A DNA stretch of 64,000 bases, taken from Pseudomonas viridiflava. Its GTDB lineage: Bacteria; Pseudomonadota; Gammaproteobacteria; Pseudomonadales; Pseudomonadaceae. The position numbers and the translations under genes are program-made. Location of the stretch: assembly GCF_001642795.1 (NCBI RefSeq), contig NZ_LKEH01000026.1:90731-154730 (forward strand), given 5' to 3'. Each line of letters starts with the position of its first letter. Positions within the stretch are counted from its first letter, which is position 1. Below the pieces are notes generated by a model, which was not told the DNA's origin, did no database searches, and worked only from the letters and a program-made list of their open reading frames with translations. Of this stretch, positions 1-8,647 are shown in pieces.

Positions 1-1090
1 AGGTCAGCATCGCTACTGGCCTTCAAGTCGCGCTCGATGCCGTAAAGCTTGTTGATCAGGTTCAGCGCGATATCGGCACGCCCCGTTTTACCTTTGGGCT
101 GCACTTTCTGTGCTTCAACAAACTTGCGTCGCGCATGCGCCCAGCAGCCTAGACGCTCAACTCCGTCCTGCGCGCCCAAGGCATTGTAACCGGCGTAGTC
201 ATCGGTCATCACGTAACCGCGATAACCTTCGAGCAGGCGCGTTGGCACCTCCTGCGCCCGGCTGGTGGAGTAGTCAAAAAGGATGACCGGCCTATCCGGT
301 GGGCCGCCGGTTTGCACCCACATCCAGGATTGGCTGCTCGGTTCTCGATCTGGTTCTTTCAGCACTTGCACGCGCGTTTCGTCGCAGTGGATGACGCGGC
401 TTTCCAGTAGCCGGTCGCGCATCAAATTCAGCAGCGGCTGAAAGTGTTCGCCGCACTGGATCACCCAGCGAGCCAAAGTCTGGCGCGGGATATCAATACC
501 GTGGCGACCCAACACTTTTTCAAATCGATGAAGCGGTAAACCGTCAACGTATTTGGTAGTCAGCAACATCGCCAAAACGCTGGGGCTGGCCATGCTTTTT
601 TCAATCAGTTGAGCAGGCTTGTCCGCAGTGACTGGGGCGGCTTCGCATCACGGCAACCGTAGATCTTGCGCACATGCTTGATCACGCGGATCTGCATTGG
701 CACGATCTCAAGCTGCTCGCTGATTTCCTCACCAATGCTGTGTTTACGGCAACCGCAGGCGCAGGTCAGTTCGTGCTCGGGCAGTTCGTGGATGACTTCG
801 ATGCGCGGCAGATCGGCAGGCAGCGGCTTGCGCTTGCCACGGCGCTTGGCGGGGGCAACAACCTCTTCTTCAGCGTTTTCGTCGATAGCTTCGACGACGC
901 TTTCGGCTTCGTTGAAGAGCGCCAACTGCGGTGTGGCCGGATCGGCTGTTTGCTCGGACTTGCGTCCGAACAAGCGCTGGCGCAGCAATGCGTTCTCTTC
1001 TTCTAGAAAACCGACCCGCGACTGCATCTTCGCAAGCATTTGCTTGAGCAGTTGGAGATCGTCGGGAAGGTTGTCGGGCATGGATTTCAT
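1..1090 (-). pseudogene. tnpC: IS66-family transposase TnpC, frameshifted and cut by the window edge
   Basis: The N-terminal part (1090 down to about 648) has a coiled-coil start, a K/R-rich linker and the CACGCR cysteine motif of the IS66 zinc-finger region. It then leaves frame and stops at 605. The reading resumes in another frame with KPAQLIEKSMASPS and continues to the window edge with IS66 transposase signatures including VIHCDET (first catalytic Asp) and MTDDYAGY (second Asp). Restoring one base between 647 and 648 turns GCRDAKPP into GCRDCEAAP and rejoins the frames, so a single-base deletion explains the break. A sequencing error is the alternative. Confidence 0.85.
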
Positions 1091-1108
1091 GCCCTGGATT
1101 ATACCGAA

Positions 1109-1468
1109 TCAGGCCACGAATCGCGGCGTCAAAACCTGATGGGGACGGTTACGCCAGAGGTCAAAACCGTCGAGCAGCCAGTTCAGTTCCTGGACGGTGA
1201 GGACAATCGCCTCGTCGGTGGCATCGGGCGATGTTTTGAATCGCTCTGATTCCAGGCGTTTGAGCCAAAGGCAGAAGCCGTTGCGCTCCCAGTACAAGAT
1301 TTTCACTCGGTTGCGCGGCTTGTTGAGGAAAACGAAAAGTACCGGGTCGAACACGGCAACCTTGATATCCAGTTCGACCAGCGCAGCCAGTCCGTCGATG
1401 GATTTTCGAAAGTCTACAGGTTTGGGGTAGAGGTACACTTTTTCGACTTTGGCGTCGGGTCGCATCAT
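1109..1468 (-). CDS. tnpB: IS66-family accessory protein TnpB
   Basis: This 119-residue protein has the typical TnpB (Orf2) pattern: a start near YLYPKPVDFRKSIDGLAALV, a central VFLNKPRNRVKILYWERNGFCLW block and a C-terminal WLLDGFD. Length fits the family (about 115 aa). The start is supported by AGGAG 10 nt upstream of ATG. The protein is needed with TnpC for IS66 transposition, although its biochemical role is not settled. It lies upstream of the broken tnpC and appears intact. Confidence 0.9.
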   Translation of the reverse strand: MMRPDAKVEKVYLYPKPVDFRKSIDGLAALVELDIKVAVFDPVLFVFLNKPRNRVKILYWERNGFCLWLKRLESERFKTSPDATDEAIVLTVQELNWLLDGFDLWRNRPHQVLTPRFVA

Positions 1469-1532
1469 GGCGCACGGGCTCCTGAGAGTATCGGGAGCCC
1501 AGCATCCCGCGTTAGCTTAGTGCTTTGAATGT

Positions 1533-1552
1533 GGGGTTTATGGAGCGCTTAC
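1533..1552 (-). repeat. Terminal inverted repeat of the IS66 element
   Basis: Read on the minus strand the element starts GTAAGCGCTCCATAAACCCC, close to the conserved GTAAGCG tip of IS66-family ends. The partner repeat is not in the window, so the exact length of the repeat is a guess. Confidence 0.65.
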
Positions 1553-1968
1553 TAAAAATCAATGTCATATAAGCCAAATTCAGATTATCCCGGCCCACCA
1601 AATTGAAAAAGACGTCCTTGGACGTCTTTTTTTGTGGGTGGGATTTGATGAAATCCAAAGTCTCAGCGACACTTCGCACCTAGCGGTGCCTGAACCGTAA
1701 CGTGAACACAGAAGCGCAACGAGCCCATCATGTTTTGCACTGCAATCCCGACGTCAGGCCAGCCACTTTAAGCTTGGCGTTAGCCAGCATTGCTGGAGCA
1801 CCAGCATCCGAATGTCTGATGCCAAAAAACCTCAAAAAATCCAACCGGACGGAGATACCTGGTCACAGCAACAGATAGCTGCCATTACCCTAATAGCTTA
1901 AGAACCGCTTTGAGGTCTGACAACACTATCTACACTGCAAATAAGGCTTGCATACAGGCCAAGCAGAA
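1553..1968. other. Intergenic spacer between the IS and the HNH operon
   Basis: Apart from the strong hairpin at 1606-1633 nothing coding is visible here. Just before the hairpin the sequence TTATCCCGGCCCACCA (about 1585-1600) ends in CCA followed directly by a terminator, like the 3' end of a tRNA or tmRNA gene, but the T-arm consensus is degenerate and no full tRNA folds. It may be an attachment-site relic or chance. The rest (1634-1968) is featureless. Confidence 0.4.
1606..1633. terminator. Bidirectional intrinsic terminator
   Basis: AAAAAGACGTCC, a TT loop and GGACGTCTTTTT form a perfect 12-bp stem followed by two more T residues; the A-run on the left makes it work in both directions. 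What it terminates on the plus strand is unknown; upstream DNA has been replaced by the IS. Confidence 0.8.
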
Positions 1969-2961
1969 TCACAAATCAAGCAAACCTGTCATTTGATCGG
2001 GCTCAAAACCATGAGTATTTCTGTGCCAATCAAAATACTTAATAGTCTTATTATTCCAAGCAGACACAATATTACCTGATACTCCATCCATGTATCGCAA
2101 TATCGCATCTGATACCTCAATAGAGGGATGCTTTACAACCATACCATTCCTAACCGAAATATATCCAAACTCGAAAAGAGGATCACACCCCATACGGCAC
2201 ATGGGAGCTGCAATATTTTCAATATCTAGCTTTTCTTTTTTATCGCACGCAGCACGTTTTTTTATGTGAGCGGCGACTAACATTCGCCTTGGATATTCGT
2301 TTAGACAGATGCAACACCTCCCCGAAGGCAGCCCTTTAAATAGGTGCCTGACAATGAAGTAGTGTTCGTGACGCGTCATCCTGGACCCTATTCCATCGGT
2401 CTCCATCTGCTGATTAATTTCGGCGCGAGCGCTTTCGAGGCTGACAGGCTCTCCAGCAACATCGAACAATAGTTCTTCGTGGCGGGCCAGTATTCGGGCG
2501 CTGTCATTTTCATCGAAGCGGTAGAACGACATTCTGGGCTGCTTCTCGGTACTGCGTAATATCTCAGGGTATGGAATGGAAACATGGCGCACATCCGATA
2601 CGAAATAGATGTGCTCCCAAGTAGTCCCTTTTTCTGGGTCTTTTAACCCCCAAAGCTGAATAGCAAGCTTACGGTTATACGATCGATGAGTGAATCGCGA
2701 TGCTACCGTAACGACGCCTTTACAGTTAAAAATGACGACATCGTTTGGCTGCATTGCTAACCAAGCGTTTTCTGTAAAACTGGGAGAAAGTCCCCAGATA
2801 TGAAGCTCGCCGGACGGGTTTTCAGCTCGCAAGGCGGCAGCTAAAACAGGATCGAGAAGCGCCTCAATATCGTCGAGAAGTACAGGATTGAGAATAGTAC
2901 TTTGGAGATTTTTCCTTGCGACTGGCTCACTGCAAGGCTGATATACAACATTTGCAGTCAT
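1969..2961 (-). CDS. HNH endonuclease-like protein with N-terminal PUA/EVE-like domain
   Basis: The 330-residue protein has two parts. Residues about 50-150 resemble PUA/EVE-type modified-base-reading folds found in front of restriction nucleases (AMQPNDVVIFNCKG, then LAIQLWG and TWEHIYFV). Residues about 215-285 look like an HNH_2 nuclease: CCIC zinc knuckle, LVAAHI, then NIAAPMC and GCDPLFEFGYISV. The usual histidine of the last motif is replaced by the Cys-Asp of GCD. The gene is visibly A+T-richer than the chromosome and overlaps the upstream dCTPase-like gene by 4 nt, so the two are probably co-translated. A type IV-like restriction role against modified DNA is inference from the domain pair; no function is established for this protein. 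Confidence 0.65.
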   Translation of the reverse strand: MTANVVYQPCSEPVARKNLQSTILNPVLLDDIEALLDPVLAAALRAENPSGELHIWGLSPSFTENAWLAMQPNDVVIFNCKGVVTVASRFTHRSYNRKLAIQLWGLKDPEKGTTWEHIYFVSDVRHVSIPYPEILRSTEKQPRMSFYRFDENDSARILARHEELLFDVAGEPVSLESARAEINQQMETDGIGSRMTRHEHYFIVRHLFKGLPSGRCCICLNEYPRRMLVAAHIKKRAACDKKEKLDIENIAAPMCRMGCDPLFEFGYISVRNGMVVKHPSIEVSDAILRYMDGVSGNIVSAWNNKTIKYFDWHRNTHGFEPDQMTGLLDL

Positions 2962-3317
2962 TTCTCTCTCCTAGAGTACTTTATCGCGTTCCCCTTGGAT
3001 TTCTCGACAGGATATTTCTCTGCATTAAGCTTGAGCTTTGCTTGAGCGGCGACTGTAACGTCTACTTGAAGCTTGTCAGCCAACCTCAACAAATAAAGCA
3101 ATACATCTGCCAGCTCATCTTCAATAGCTTTTACTGATTCATTGGAAAGAGCGTTGCGCTCGCTTTGCTCTGGGGTGAGCCATTGAAAAAGCTCCAGAAG
3201 CTCTCCTGCCTCCCCCGATAAAGCCATCGCTAGATTCTTTGGCGTGTGGAATTGATCCCAGTCCCGCTCTGCAGCAAACGAGGCAAGATCAGCCTGCAAC
3301 TTTTTCAGTAAATCCAT
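2958..3317 (-). CDS. MazG-like dCTP pyrophosphatase (DCTPP1/RS21-C6 type)
   Basis: This 119-residue all-alpha NTP pyrophosphohydrolase matches the DCTPP1 pattern very well: FAAERDWDQFHTPKNLAMAL, then GEAGELLELFQW (the first two metal-binding Glu) and EDELADVLLYLLRLAD (E-x2-ED-type second motif). Human DCTPP1 hydrolyses dCTP and prefers 5-modified dCTPs, giving the monophosphate and pyrophosphate. The stop overlaps the start of the HNH gene (ATGA type), so it heads a two-gene operon. The role may be housekeeping sanitation of the nucleotide pool, or, given its partner, depletion of modified or normal dCTP during phage infection; the sequence cannot decide. The A+T-rich composition suggests transfer. 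Confidence 0.8.
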   Translation of the reverse strand: MDLLKKLQADLASFAAERDWDQFHTPKNLAMALSGEAGELLELFQWLTPEQSERNALSNESVKAIEDELADVLLYLLRLADKLQVDVTVAAQAKLKLNAEKYPVEKSKGNAIKYSRREK

Positions 3318-3536
3318 TCCAATGCCGTCGCTTCATCCCAATAAGAGACTTGACGTTAGCGAGTCGGACAATGCCTGTCTATAGGTAGGAAATGCTCTCT
3401 CAAGCCTGTGGGAAAAATCTTCTCTCACCCTGTGCCACTAGCACATCCGAGCTATAGCCTCAGCCGCCCCCGTCCCCTACTTTTATCACTGCCGCCTGCC
3501 ACAGGCGGTCATCCTCAAAACGTATAGGGACTTGTC

Positions 3537-3827
3537 ATGAAAAAGCTAACTCGATGGCTAGCCGTCAGCGCAGTTCTGAGCCTGACGGGCATTACCGCTG
3601 TGCAGGCGAGTACAACTCGCGCATCAGTGATCGTTGCTGAGAAGTCTGCGACAGACCATGTCGCTGCCACGCAGGCCGCACCGAGCCCGTTTGTCACTGT
3701 GAGTCAGATCGAGAGCGCTCAGCCTCTCAAAGTGGCCATGCTCCAGACCAACTGCCAGGACCCGGATCCGTGGTACATGTTCAGTGGCATTCAAGCCATG
3801 ACGTGCCTGCTCACAGGGCAGTGGTAG
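3537..3827 (+). CDS. Small predicted secreted protein of unknown function
   Basis: The 96-residue product begins with a typical signal peptide (MKKLTRWLAVSAVLSLTGI..AVQA, cleavage likely after residue 24). The mature part is an Ala/Ser/Thr-rich stretch followed by a short tail with two Cys (CQDPDPWYMF...MTCLL) that could form a disulfide in the periplasm. A weak ribosome site (AGGGACT) precedes the ATG. The 219-bp spacer upstream holds a small hairpin CCGCCTG/CAGGCGG at about 3491-3507. I do not recognise the family. Confidence 0.6.
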   Translation: MKKLTRWLAVSAVLSLTGITAVQASTTRASVIVAEKSATDHVAATQAAPSPFVTVSQIESAQPLKVAMLQTNCQDPDPWYMFSGIQAMTCLLTGQW

Positions 3828-4125
3828 GTCACTGCCCAGACATGCGACAAAGGTCTTCTGACCTCCAACAGCTTCAGATTGGAAAGGCATGTGTTGATGC
3901 AGATAAAAGCCGACCCGCCCCGTTGAGCGCATTTGACGTGGGCGGGCCGCACTGAATCGATGGTTCAACTGCTTGCGGAAAGCCTTGTACAACACGCCCA
4001 CCACAACCTCCTCAGCAAATGCCAAAATAACGGAGCCAGCGATACACGCCAGAAGCCTGCTGCCTTGGTCGATAAATTGAAGGTCGATATCGCTGACGCA
4101 TTTCCCACTCGCCAGCGGACACGCC
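3828..4125. other. Intergenic spacer with a GC-rich hairpin
   Basis: Near 3912-3947 the sequence CCCGCCCC and its complement GGGCGGG flank about 20 bases, forming a stem without a U-run; it may end transcription of the small secreted protein. No credible gene is seen on either strand; open frames here lack ribosome sites and family resemblance. Confidence 0.4.
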
Positions 4126-4674
4126 ATGCACCCAAGAGCCCTCACCTTCTCCCTGCTCATCACCCTCCTCGCTTCATTCCAAGCCAACGCCTCCGAAAAA
4201 TCCTGCGCCGAGGCCATCGGTCAAAAACGCGCTGAGTCTCTGGTCAAACAATGCATCAACGTCTCCCCCGCAACCCACCCGCCGTGCAACGTGGCCAACA
4301 GCTGCGGGATGATCAACAGTGAGGTCGAGCGCGGCTGCGGTTTGTTGGGCGATGATCCGAACGCGCCTGCCTATTGCCACTTCAACCTGACCAAACCGGA
4401 AACCTTGCAGGGCGCTTTGATTACTGGCGGTGGCATCGATGACTACACCATCACGGTGTTGGTCAATGACGGCCGACGGTTCACGGCTTATTGCGATGGG
4501 CAATGTGGTGAATGGTTTGTAGCAGAAGATGAAAGCGAAGCGACCTTGTTGCCGAGCATGGTTGGCAAGACTGTGAAGGTCACTGTTGCTAGCGAGCTCA
4601 ACAACGAACGCATCGCCGGGCCTTCTGCCGAGGACTCGTTGATCTTCGTGAAGAAGATTGAGTTTGTGAAGTAG
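4126..4674 (+). CDS. Periplasmic protein of unknown function
   Basis: The 182-residue protein has a signal peptide (MHPRALTFSLLITLLASFQANA, cleavage about residue 22) and seven or so Cys residues in the mature part, including CNVANSC, CGLLG, YCHF and CDGQCGEWF, which suggest a disulfide-stabilised periplasmic fold. The second half (from GALITGGGIDDY) looks like an all-beta domain ending FVKKIEFVK. No catalytic motif is recognisable. No good ribosome site is visible. It stands alone between non-coding spacers. Confidence 0.65.
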   Translation: MHPRALTFSLLITLLASFQANASEKSCAEAIGQKRAESLVKQCINVSPATHPPCNVANSCGMINSEVERGCGLLGDDPNAPAYCHFNLTKPETLQGALITGGGIDDYTITVLVNDGRRFTAYCDGQCGEWFVAEDESEATLLPSMVGKTVKVTVASELNNERIAGPSAEDSLIFVKKIEFVK

Positions 4675-5032
4675 GTGTCGCTTGATTTCTGCGCGCTTAA
4701 TGAAGCACCTAGAGCCTTTAGGGCTCAAGAGGTGAGACCCAGTGTGTCGCTGATACTTGCCGATATGGTTCTCTCGGACGTGGCAGACACACTCGTTCTG
4801 CCTTACACCCTTTACCTGCAATCGGAGCGTGGATCCGTCGTAGCCACTGGGTTAAGTGACTGATCGAGGATCAGCCTGCTGACGTATGGAGACAGTAATC
4901 TCTCGGCTGAACAACGACGCTGGCTGTACCATGCCTGATCAATACGAAGGCTTCCCGCTTAGCTGCGGGGAGCATGGTGAAAAGCAGAAGCATCGCTCGC
5001 CTCGCCAGCAGCCTCCCAAGAGATAGCAACCC
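4675..5032. other. Intergenic spacer, possible 31-residue small ORF
   Basis: No long gene is supported. A frame from ATG 4931 to TAG 5026 would encode 31 residues (MPDQYEGFPLSCGEHGEKQK and a basic tail) and ends 6 nt before the next gene, a spacing compatible with translational coupling; there is no strong ribosome site, so coding is doubtful. Confidence 0.3.
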
Positions 5033-5278
5033 ATGCCCCAAGAAAAACTAGACCTCCTGCGACTCCAGAAACCCATCCGCGACCAGATGAACGACCTCCT
5101 CCGCGCCCTCAACGCCACTAGCACACGCGAGGACCTGGAGGCAGAGCGCGCTATCCAGATCGAGCTTATCCAAAGCCTGGAAAGCACCCGAAAGCTGCGC
5201 TCGTCAGATGCAGAGGCGTTGTTCATCATTTTCGATGACGCGGTAGAGGCTAAGTTGGACGAACTTCCCAAGGATTGA
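5033..5278 (+). CDS. Small alpha-helical protein of unknown function
   Basis: The 81-residue product (MPQEKLDLLRLQKPIRDQMN...) is charged, without signal peptide, and is predicted almost entirely helical with heptad-like Leu spacing. The ribosome site is an AAGAG 10 nt before the ATG. It ends 74 bp upstream of the Tus-like gene in the same direction, so they may be co-transcribed. I do not recognise it. Confidence 0.5.
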   Translation: MPQEKLDLLRLQKPIRDQMNDLLRALNATSTREDLEAERAIQIELIQSLESTRKLRSSDAEALFIIFDDAVEAKLDELPKD

Positions 5279-5352
5279 TCCCGTCCCATACTCCATGCAC
5301 GTGCAAAATCACAAGCTACACTGGGGTGGTATTAGATTTTTCGGAGATCACC

Positions 5353-6330
5353 ATGTACGTCGATATAACGACTGTCCACGCCCGTCTGGTCAGTAAGATA
5401 ACGGCATTCAATCAAATGTGGCCTCAGTGGGTGGTTCATGGTCAGGTGTGGCAGTTGCCGGTGCTGGCGCAGCAGAAGGCGCTGGATCTGATCGAGGTGC
5501 AGCCGCTGGAGGGGCAGGCGGCGATTGAGGCGGCAATTCGGGCGATGACGTTGTTTGAGCGCCTTCCCGGTCAGGCGCCGGGGACGGTGATGCGCTTGCC
5601 GGGTTATTTCGCGTTGAGCCGCAGCGTGTTGCCTTGGGTGAAGGAGATCAATCAGCTCAAGGATGACTTGATGGCGGCGGTCGAGCAGACGCGTATCGAG
5701 CTCAATCTGGCGACCACGGCGCGGTCGAAGATTCTGCGTCAGGCGTTGGGGCCGATGTTCAGCATGAAGCAGTTGGGGCGTCATACGCAGGTGTTCGATA
5801 TCTGCCCTCGTCTGATCGTGTTCACTTGGGCCGGGCACACGACCGGCGGCGAGCGGGTGGCGGTGAGCAAGGTTCGGGAGCAGTTGAGCAAGGCGGCCGA
5901 GCAGCAGGCTTCGAAAGACCGCGTGGCCATCGAGCAAACGTCGGCGGGCGCCGAGCTGAGGCGCATCGTCAATCTGTCGGATCAGGCGAGTCTCATCAAG
6001 TACAAGAAGGTGGCACCGCATCCCAGGGCGATGGTGTATTTCTCGGCCAGCTCCCGTTACGACGCGATGATCCACAGCAACCTGCCGATGTTTGTGCTGG
6101 CAGGTGAAGAGCCCATCGATGTGCATGAGCTTCGTCACTTCAACCGGCATACGCGCCAGGCTGAGCGGCCTGACAAGAAGCCGCGCATAGAGGTGATTCC
6201 GCGCATGAATCTGTTTTTGAATCCGGATGATCTGGTGGGTCAGCGCAAGTCGGCTGCGGTGGTCAGCAAGCCGAGCGCGGTGGCGTCGACTTATTCGGAT
6301 CGGAATCAGAACAAGGCGGAGGATGAGTAA
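5353..6330 (+). CDS. tus: Tus-like DNA replication terminus site-binding protein
   Basis: The 325-residue product aligns over its length with E. coli Tus (309 aa), which binds Ter sites and blocks replisomes from one side. Shared landmarks: VMRLPGYFALS (Tus VRLPGVL), IKEINQLK-type HINKLK block, FTWAG (FGWAN), IKYKKVAPHPRAMVYF (IKRPVKVQPIARVWY) and a C-terminal PRIEVIPRMNLFL (LRLIIPRLHLYV). By eye, E. coli Phe140 and His144, which form the lock pocket for the flipped cytosine, fall on Ser and Arg or Gln here, so the arrest mechanism or Ter sequence may differ. ATG 5353 is chosen because of GGAG at -9 and the match to the Tus N terminus. Tus is normally found in enterics and some plasmids, so this is probably an acquired gene. 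Confidence 0.8.
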   Translation: MYVDITTVHARLVSKITAFNQMWPQWVVHGQVWQLPVLAQQKALDLIEVQPLEGQAAIEAAIRAMTLFERLPGQAPGTVMRLPGYFALSRSVLPWVKEINQLKDDLMAAVEQTRIELNLATTARSKILRQALGPMFSMKQLGRHTQVFDICPRLIVFTWAGHTTGGERVAVSKVREQLSKAAEQQASKDRVAIEQTSAGAELRRIVNLSDQASLIKYKKVAPHPRAMVYFSASSRYDAMIHSNLPMFVLAGEEPIDVHELRHFNRHTRQAERPDKKPRIEVIPRMNLFLNPDDLVGQRKSAAVVSKPSAVASTYSDRNQNKAEDE

Positions 6331-6717
6331 ACCCGGAGGCGACTCCTGCCATGGGTACAAGCGCTGTCTGGCAGGAGCGACTAATAAAAAGAAACCGCTG
6401 GTTATTAATCTGCTCGTTCAATAAACATAAAAATCCGACGAACAGTGGTTGCCTTTCTAAATATTGAACAGTTTTGAACGAAAACATCTACGGTAACTGG
6501 ATCCATGTTTCCAACTACATCTGACGAGATGAGCAAAGCAATTTCTAAATACGGCCAAGAGCACAGTAATAAGTCAGACTTTTTAAGCCGTTAATTACCT
6601 TCACGAATAACGTTGAAACAGCCTTCACCTCCCATCGAAATTCACCGAGTCGGGAATGGATAACGATCAGTTTCACACTTATTTTCCATACAGAAAGTTA
6701 TCACCGCTAACCAACAA
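6331..6717. other. A+T-rich intergenic region downstream of the Tus-like gene
   Basis: No gene is supported on either strand. The stretch 6400-6700 is clearly A+T-richer than its surroundings. I looked for an E. coli-type Ter core (GTTGTAAC) and found none; a weak resemblance at 6505-6517 (ATGTTTCCAACTA) is not convincing. Confidence 0.5.
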
Positions 6718-6746
6718 AAAAGGGCCGTCACATGGACGGCCCTTTT
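6718..6746. terminator. Intrinsic terminator of the dCache chemoreceptor gene
   Basis: AAAAGGGCCGTC (6718-6729), loop ACATG, GACGGCCCTTTT (6735-6746). The 12-bp stem with a T/A run on both sides is bidirectional and lies 20 bp past the stop of the chemoreceptor on the minus strand. Confidence 0.9.
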
Positions 6747-6766
6747 CGTTACGATGACGCCTTGAG

Positions 6767-8647
6767 TTATATCTTGAAGCTGGCCACCAGTTGTTTCAAA
6801 CGTCCGGCCTGTTGGGAAAGTGCCGCGCAATCCTTGAGGGTTTCGTTGAGGTTGGCGACGCCCTGCTGGTTGAGCGAGTTGATCTGGTTGATGTCGATAT
6901 TGAGCGTTTCCACCACGGCGGTCTGCTCTTCGGTCGCAGCGGCAACCGACTGGTTCATGCCGTCGATTTCGCCGATGCGGCGGGTCACGTCGCGCAGGCG
7001 GTTACCGGCCTGGTTGGCGACTTCGACGCTGCCCTGGCTGGATGCCTGGCTCTCGTTCATGTTCACCACGGCGTCCTGGGAGCCGGTCTGCAGCTCGCCG
7101 ATCATCTTGTGGATCTCGTCGGCAGACACCTGAGTGCGGTGCGCAAGGTTACGCACTTCATCGGCCACCACGGCAAAGCCACGACCGGCTTCACCGGCGC
7201 GCGCAGCTTCGATGGCGGCGTTGAGGGCCAGCAGGTTGGTCTGCTGCGAGATGCCTTTGATCACGTCCAGAATCTGCCCGATGTTGTCGGTGCTGGCGTT
7301 GAGCTGGGCGATCTGGGTGCAGGAATCGCTGATCTTGGTCGAAAGCTCGCTCATGGCGTGGATGGTTTTTTCCACCACCACCTGACCGTCTTCTGCCTGG
7401 GTGCGCGCTTCGCTGGCCTGGATGGAGGCATCCGAGGCGTTGCGGGCGATTTCCTGGGTGGCAGCGCCCAGTTCGTTGATGGCTGCGGCGACGCTGTTGG
7501 TGCGCGCGCTCTGCTCGTCGAAGCCGATGATCGATGAGTTGGACGACTGCACCACGCGCTGCGACAGGTCATGCACCTGCAGCGTGGCGGAAGACACTTC
7601 CACGATGGAGGCGTGGACACGCTCGACGAACTGGTTGAACGAGCTGCCCAGATCGGCGAACTCGTCGCGGCCCTGAATGCTCAGGCGGCGGGTCAGATCA
7701 CCCTCACCCTGCGCGATGTCCTGCATGGCACGGCCCATGTCGGTCAACGGGCGCATCAGCGCTCGAATCAGCAGGCTCAGCAGCATGGCAATCACGATCA
7801 CTGCGATCAGGCCGGCAACGATGGCAGAGCTGCGAAACTGGCTCAGTGGCGCGTAGGCCTTGTCCTTGTCGATCGACAGGCCGATGTACCAGTCAGCCGA
7901 CGGCAGGCCGGTGATCGGGGTGAACGACAGGATGCGTTGCTGGCCATTCAACGTGACCTCACGCAGACGCTTGTCCAGGCTCAGCGTCTGGCCAGGATAG
8001 ATGTCCTTCAGGTTCTTCATGACCTGTTCCTTGTCGGGGCTGACGATCACCTGACCGTCGCCACTGACCAGAAACGCATAGCCCATGCCGCCGAATTCCA
8101 CCGAGTTGATGATCTTCACCAGCGTATCGAGGCTCAGGTCGCCGCCCGCGACACCGGCCAGTTGGCCGTTGACCTTAATCGGGCTGGCGATGGTCACGAC
8201 CAGGCCGCCCACCGAGGCCAGATAGGGCGCGCTGATGATGGTATTGCCAGCATCGACTGTCGATTTGTACCAGGGGCGCTGACGGGGATCGTAACCGGCC
8301 GGCATCTCGACATTGGGACGCTGGGTGAAGGTGCCCTTGCTGTCACCGACGTAAGTGAACTGGAAGGTCGAGACCAGCGACGACTGGGAAACCAGCCCGC
8401 TCAGGTCCGAGCCAACGCCTTGATAGGCTACGTCCTGGGTCAGGTTTTCCAGGACCAGAATGCGTCCGCTCAACCAGTTCTGCACGCTGCTGGCGGTCAG
8501 TTGTCCGGCCTGCCCCACTGAGGATTCGAGGTTCTGATTGATGGTCGCGCGTTGCAGATAATCGTTGTAAAGCGTGAACAGAACGAAGGCCAGGACGACA
8601 ACGCCCGATGCCGCCAGCAGGATTTTATGACGAAACTTCAAAGTCAT
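6767..8647 (-). CDS. Methyl-accepting chemotaxis protein, dCache type (PctA/B/C-like)
   Basis: The 626-residue receptor has a TM helix at about 10-30, a periplasmic dCache_1 domain (about 35-275), a second TM (about 282-302), HAMP (about 303-355) and an MA signalling domain whose tip carries the conserved [19 protein letters not shown]. The ligand domain holds the amino-acid-binding pattern of PctA-type sensors: R..WY in [11 protein letters not shown] in SAPYLAS and a later GGDLSLD Asp, so an amino acid is the likely ligand (family knowledge, not proven). It ends SFKI with no CheR/CheB-tethering pentapeptide. It is divergent from the next receptor. Confidence 0.9.
   Translation of the reverse strand: MTLKFRHKILLAASGVVVLAFVLFTLYNDYLQRATINQNLESSVGQAGQLTASSVQNWLSGRILVLENLTQDVAYQGVGSDLSGLVSQSSLVSTFQFTYVGDSKGTFTQRPNVEMPAGYDPRQRPWYKSTVDAGNTIISAPYLASVGGLVVTIASPIKVNGQLAGVAGGDLSLDTLVKIINSVEFGGMGYAFLVSGDGQVIVSPDKEQVMKNLKDIYPGQTLSLDKRLREVTLNGQQRILSFTPITGLPSADWYIGLSIDKDKAYAPLSQFRSSAIVAGLIAVIVIAMLLSLLIRALMRPLTDMGRAMQDIAQGEGDLTRRLSIQGRDEFADLGSSFNQFVERVHASIVEVSSATLQVHDLSQRVVQSSNSSIIGFDEQSARTNSVAAAINELGAATQEIARNASDASIQASEARTQAEDGQVVVEKTIHAMSELSTKISDSCTQIAQLNASTDNIGQILDVIKGISQQTNLLALNAAIEAARAGEAGRGFAVVADEVRNLAHRTQVSADEIHKMIGELQTGSQDAVVNMNESQASSQGSVEVANQAGNRLRDVTRRIGEIDGMNQSVAAATEEQTAVVETLNIDINQINSLNQQGVANLNETLKDCAALSQQAGRLKQLVASFKI

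Larger units (their letters stand above)
1..1552 (-). mobile_element. IS66-family insertion sequence, one end, continues past the window edge
   Basis: An IS66-type element is read on the minus strand: a TnpB-type gene is followed by a long TnpC-type transposase that runs off the left edge. The outer end at 1552 shows, on the minus strand, GTAAGCGCTCCATAAACCCC, which resembles the GTAAGCG ends of IS66 elements. Only 84 bp separate this end from tnpB, so there is no room for a tnpA gene; the two-gene layout resembles what I remember of ISPsy5 of P. syringae, but the name is not confirmed. The transposase is frameshifted, so this copy is probably not autonomous. The other end and the target duplication are outside the window. 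Confidence 0.85.

Noticed and set aside
1580..1602. A tRNA gene 3' end before the terminator
   Set aside because: The T-loop consensus fails and no cloverleaf can be formed from upstream sequence, which is IS DNA; kept only as a weak attachment-site idea.
3624..4217. A 197-codon minus-strand frame between the two small secreted proteins
   Set aside because: No ribosome site or domain; it overlaps both plus-strand genes that have signal peptides.
6505..6517. ATGTTTCCAACTA as a possible Ter site next to the Tus-like gene
   Set aside because: It agrees only partly with the E. coli Ter core ATGTTGTAACTA and lacks the critical G; in an A+T-rich stretch this is expected by chance.
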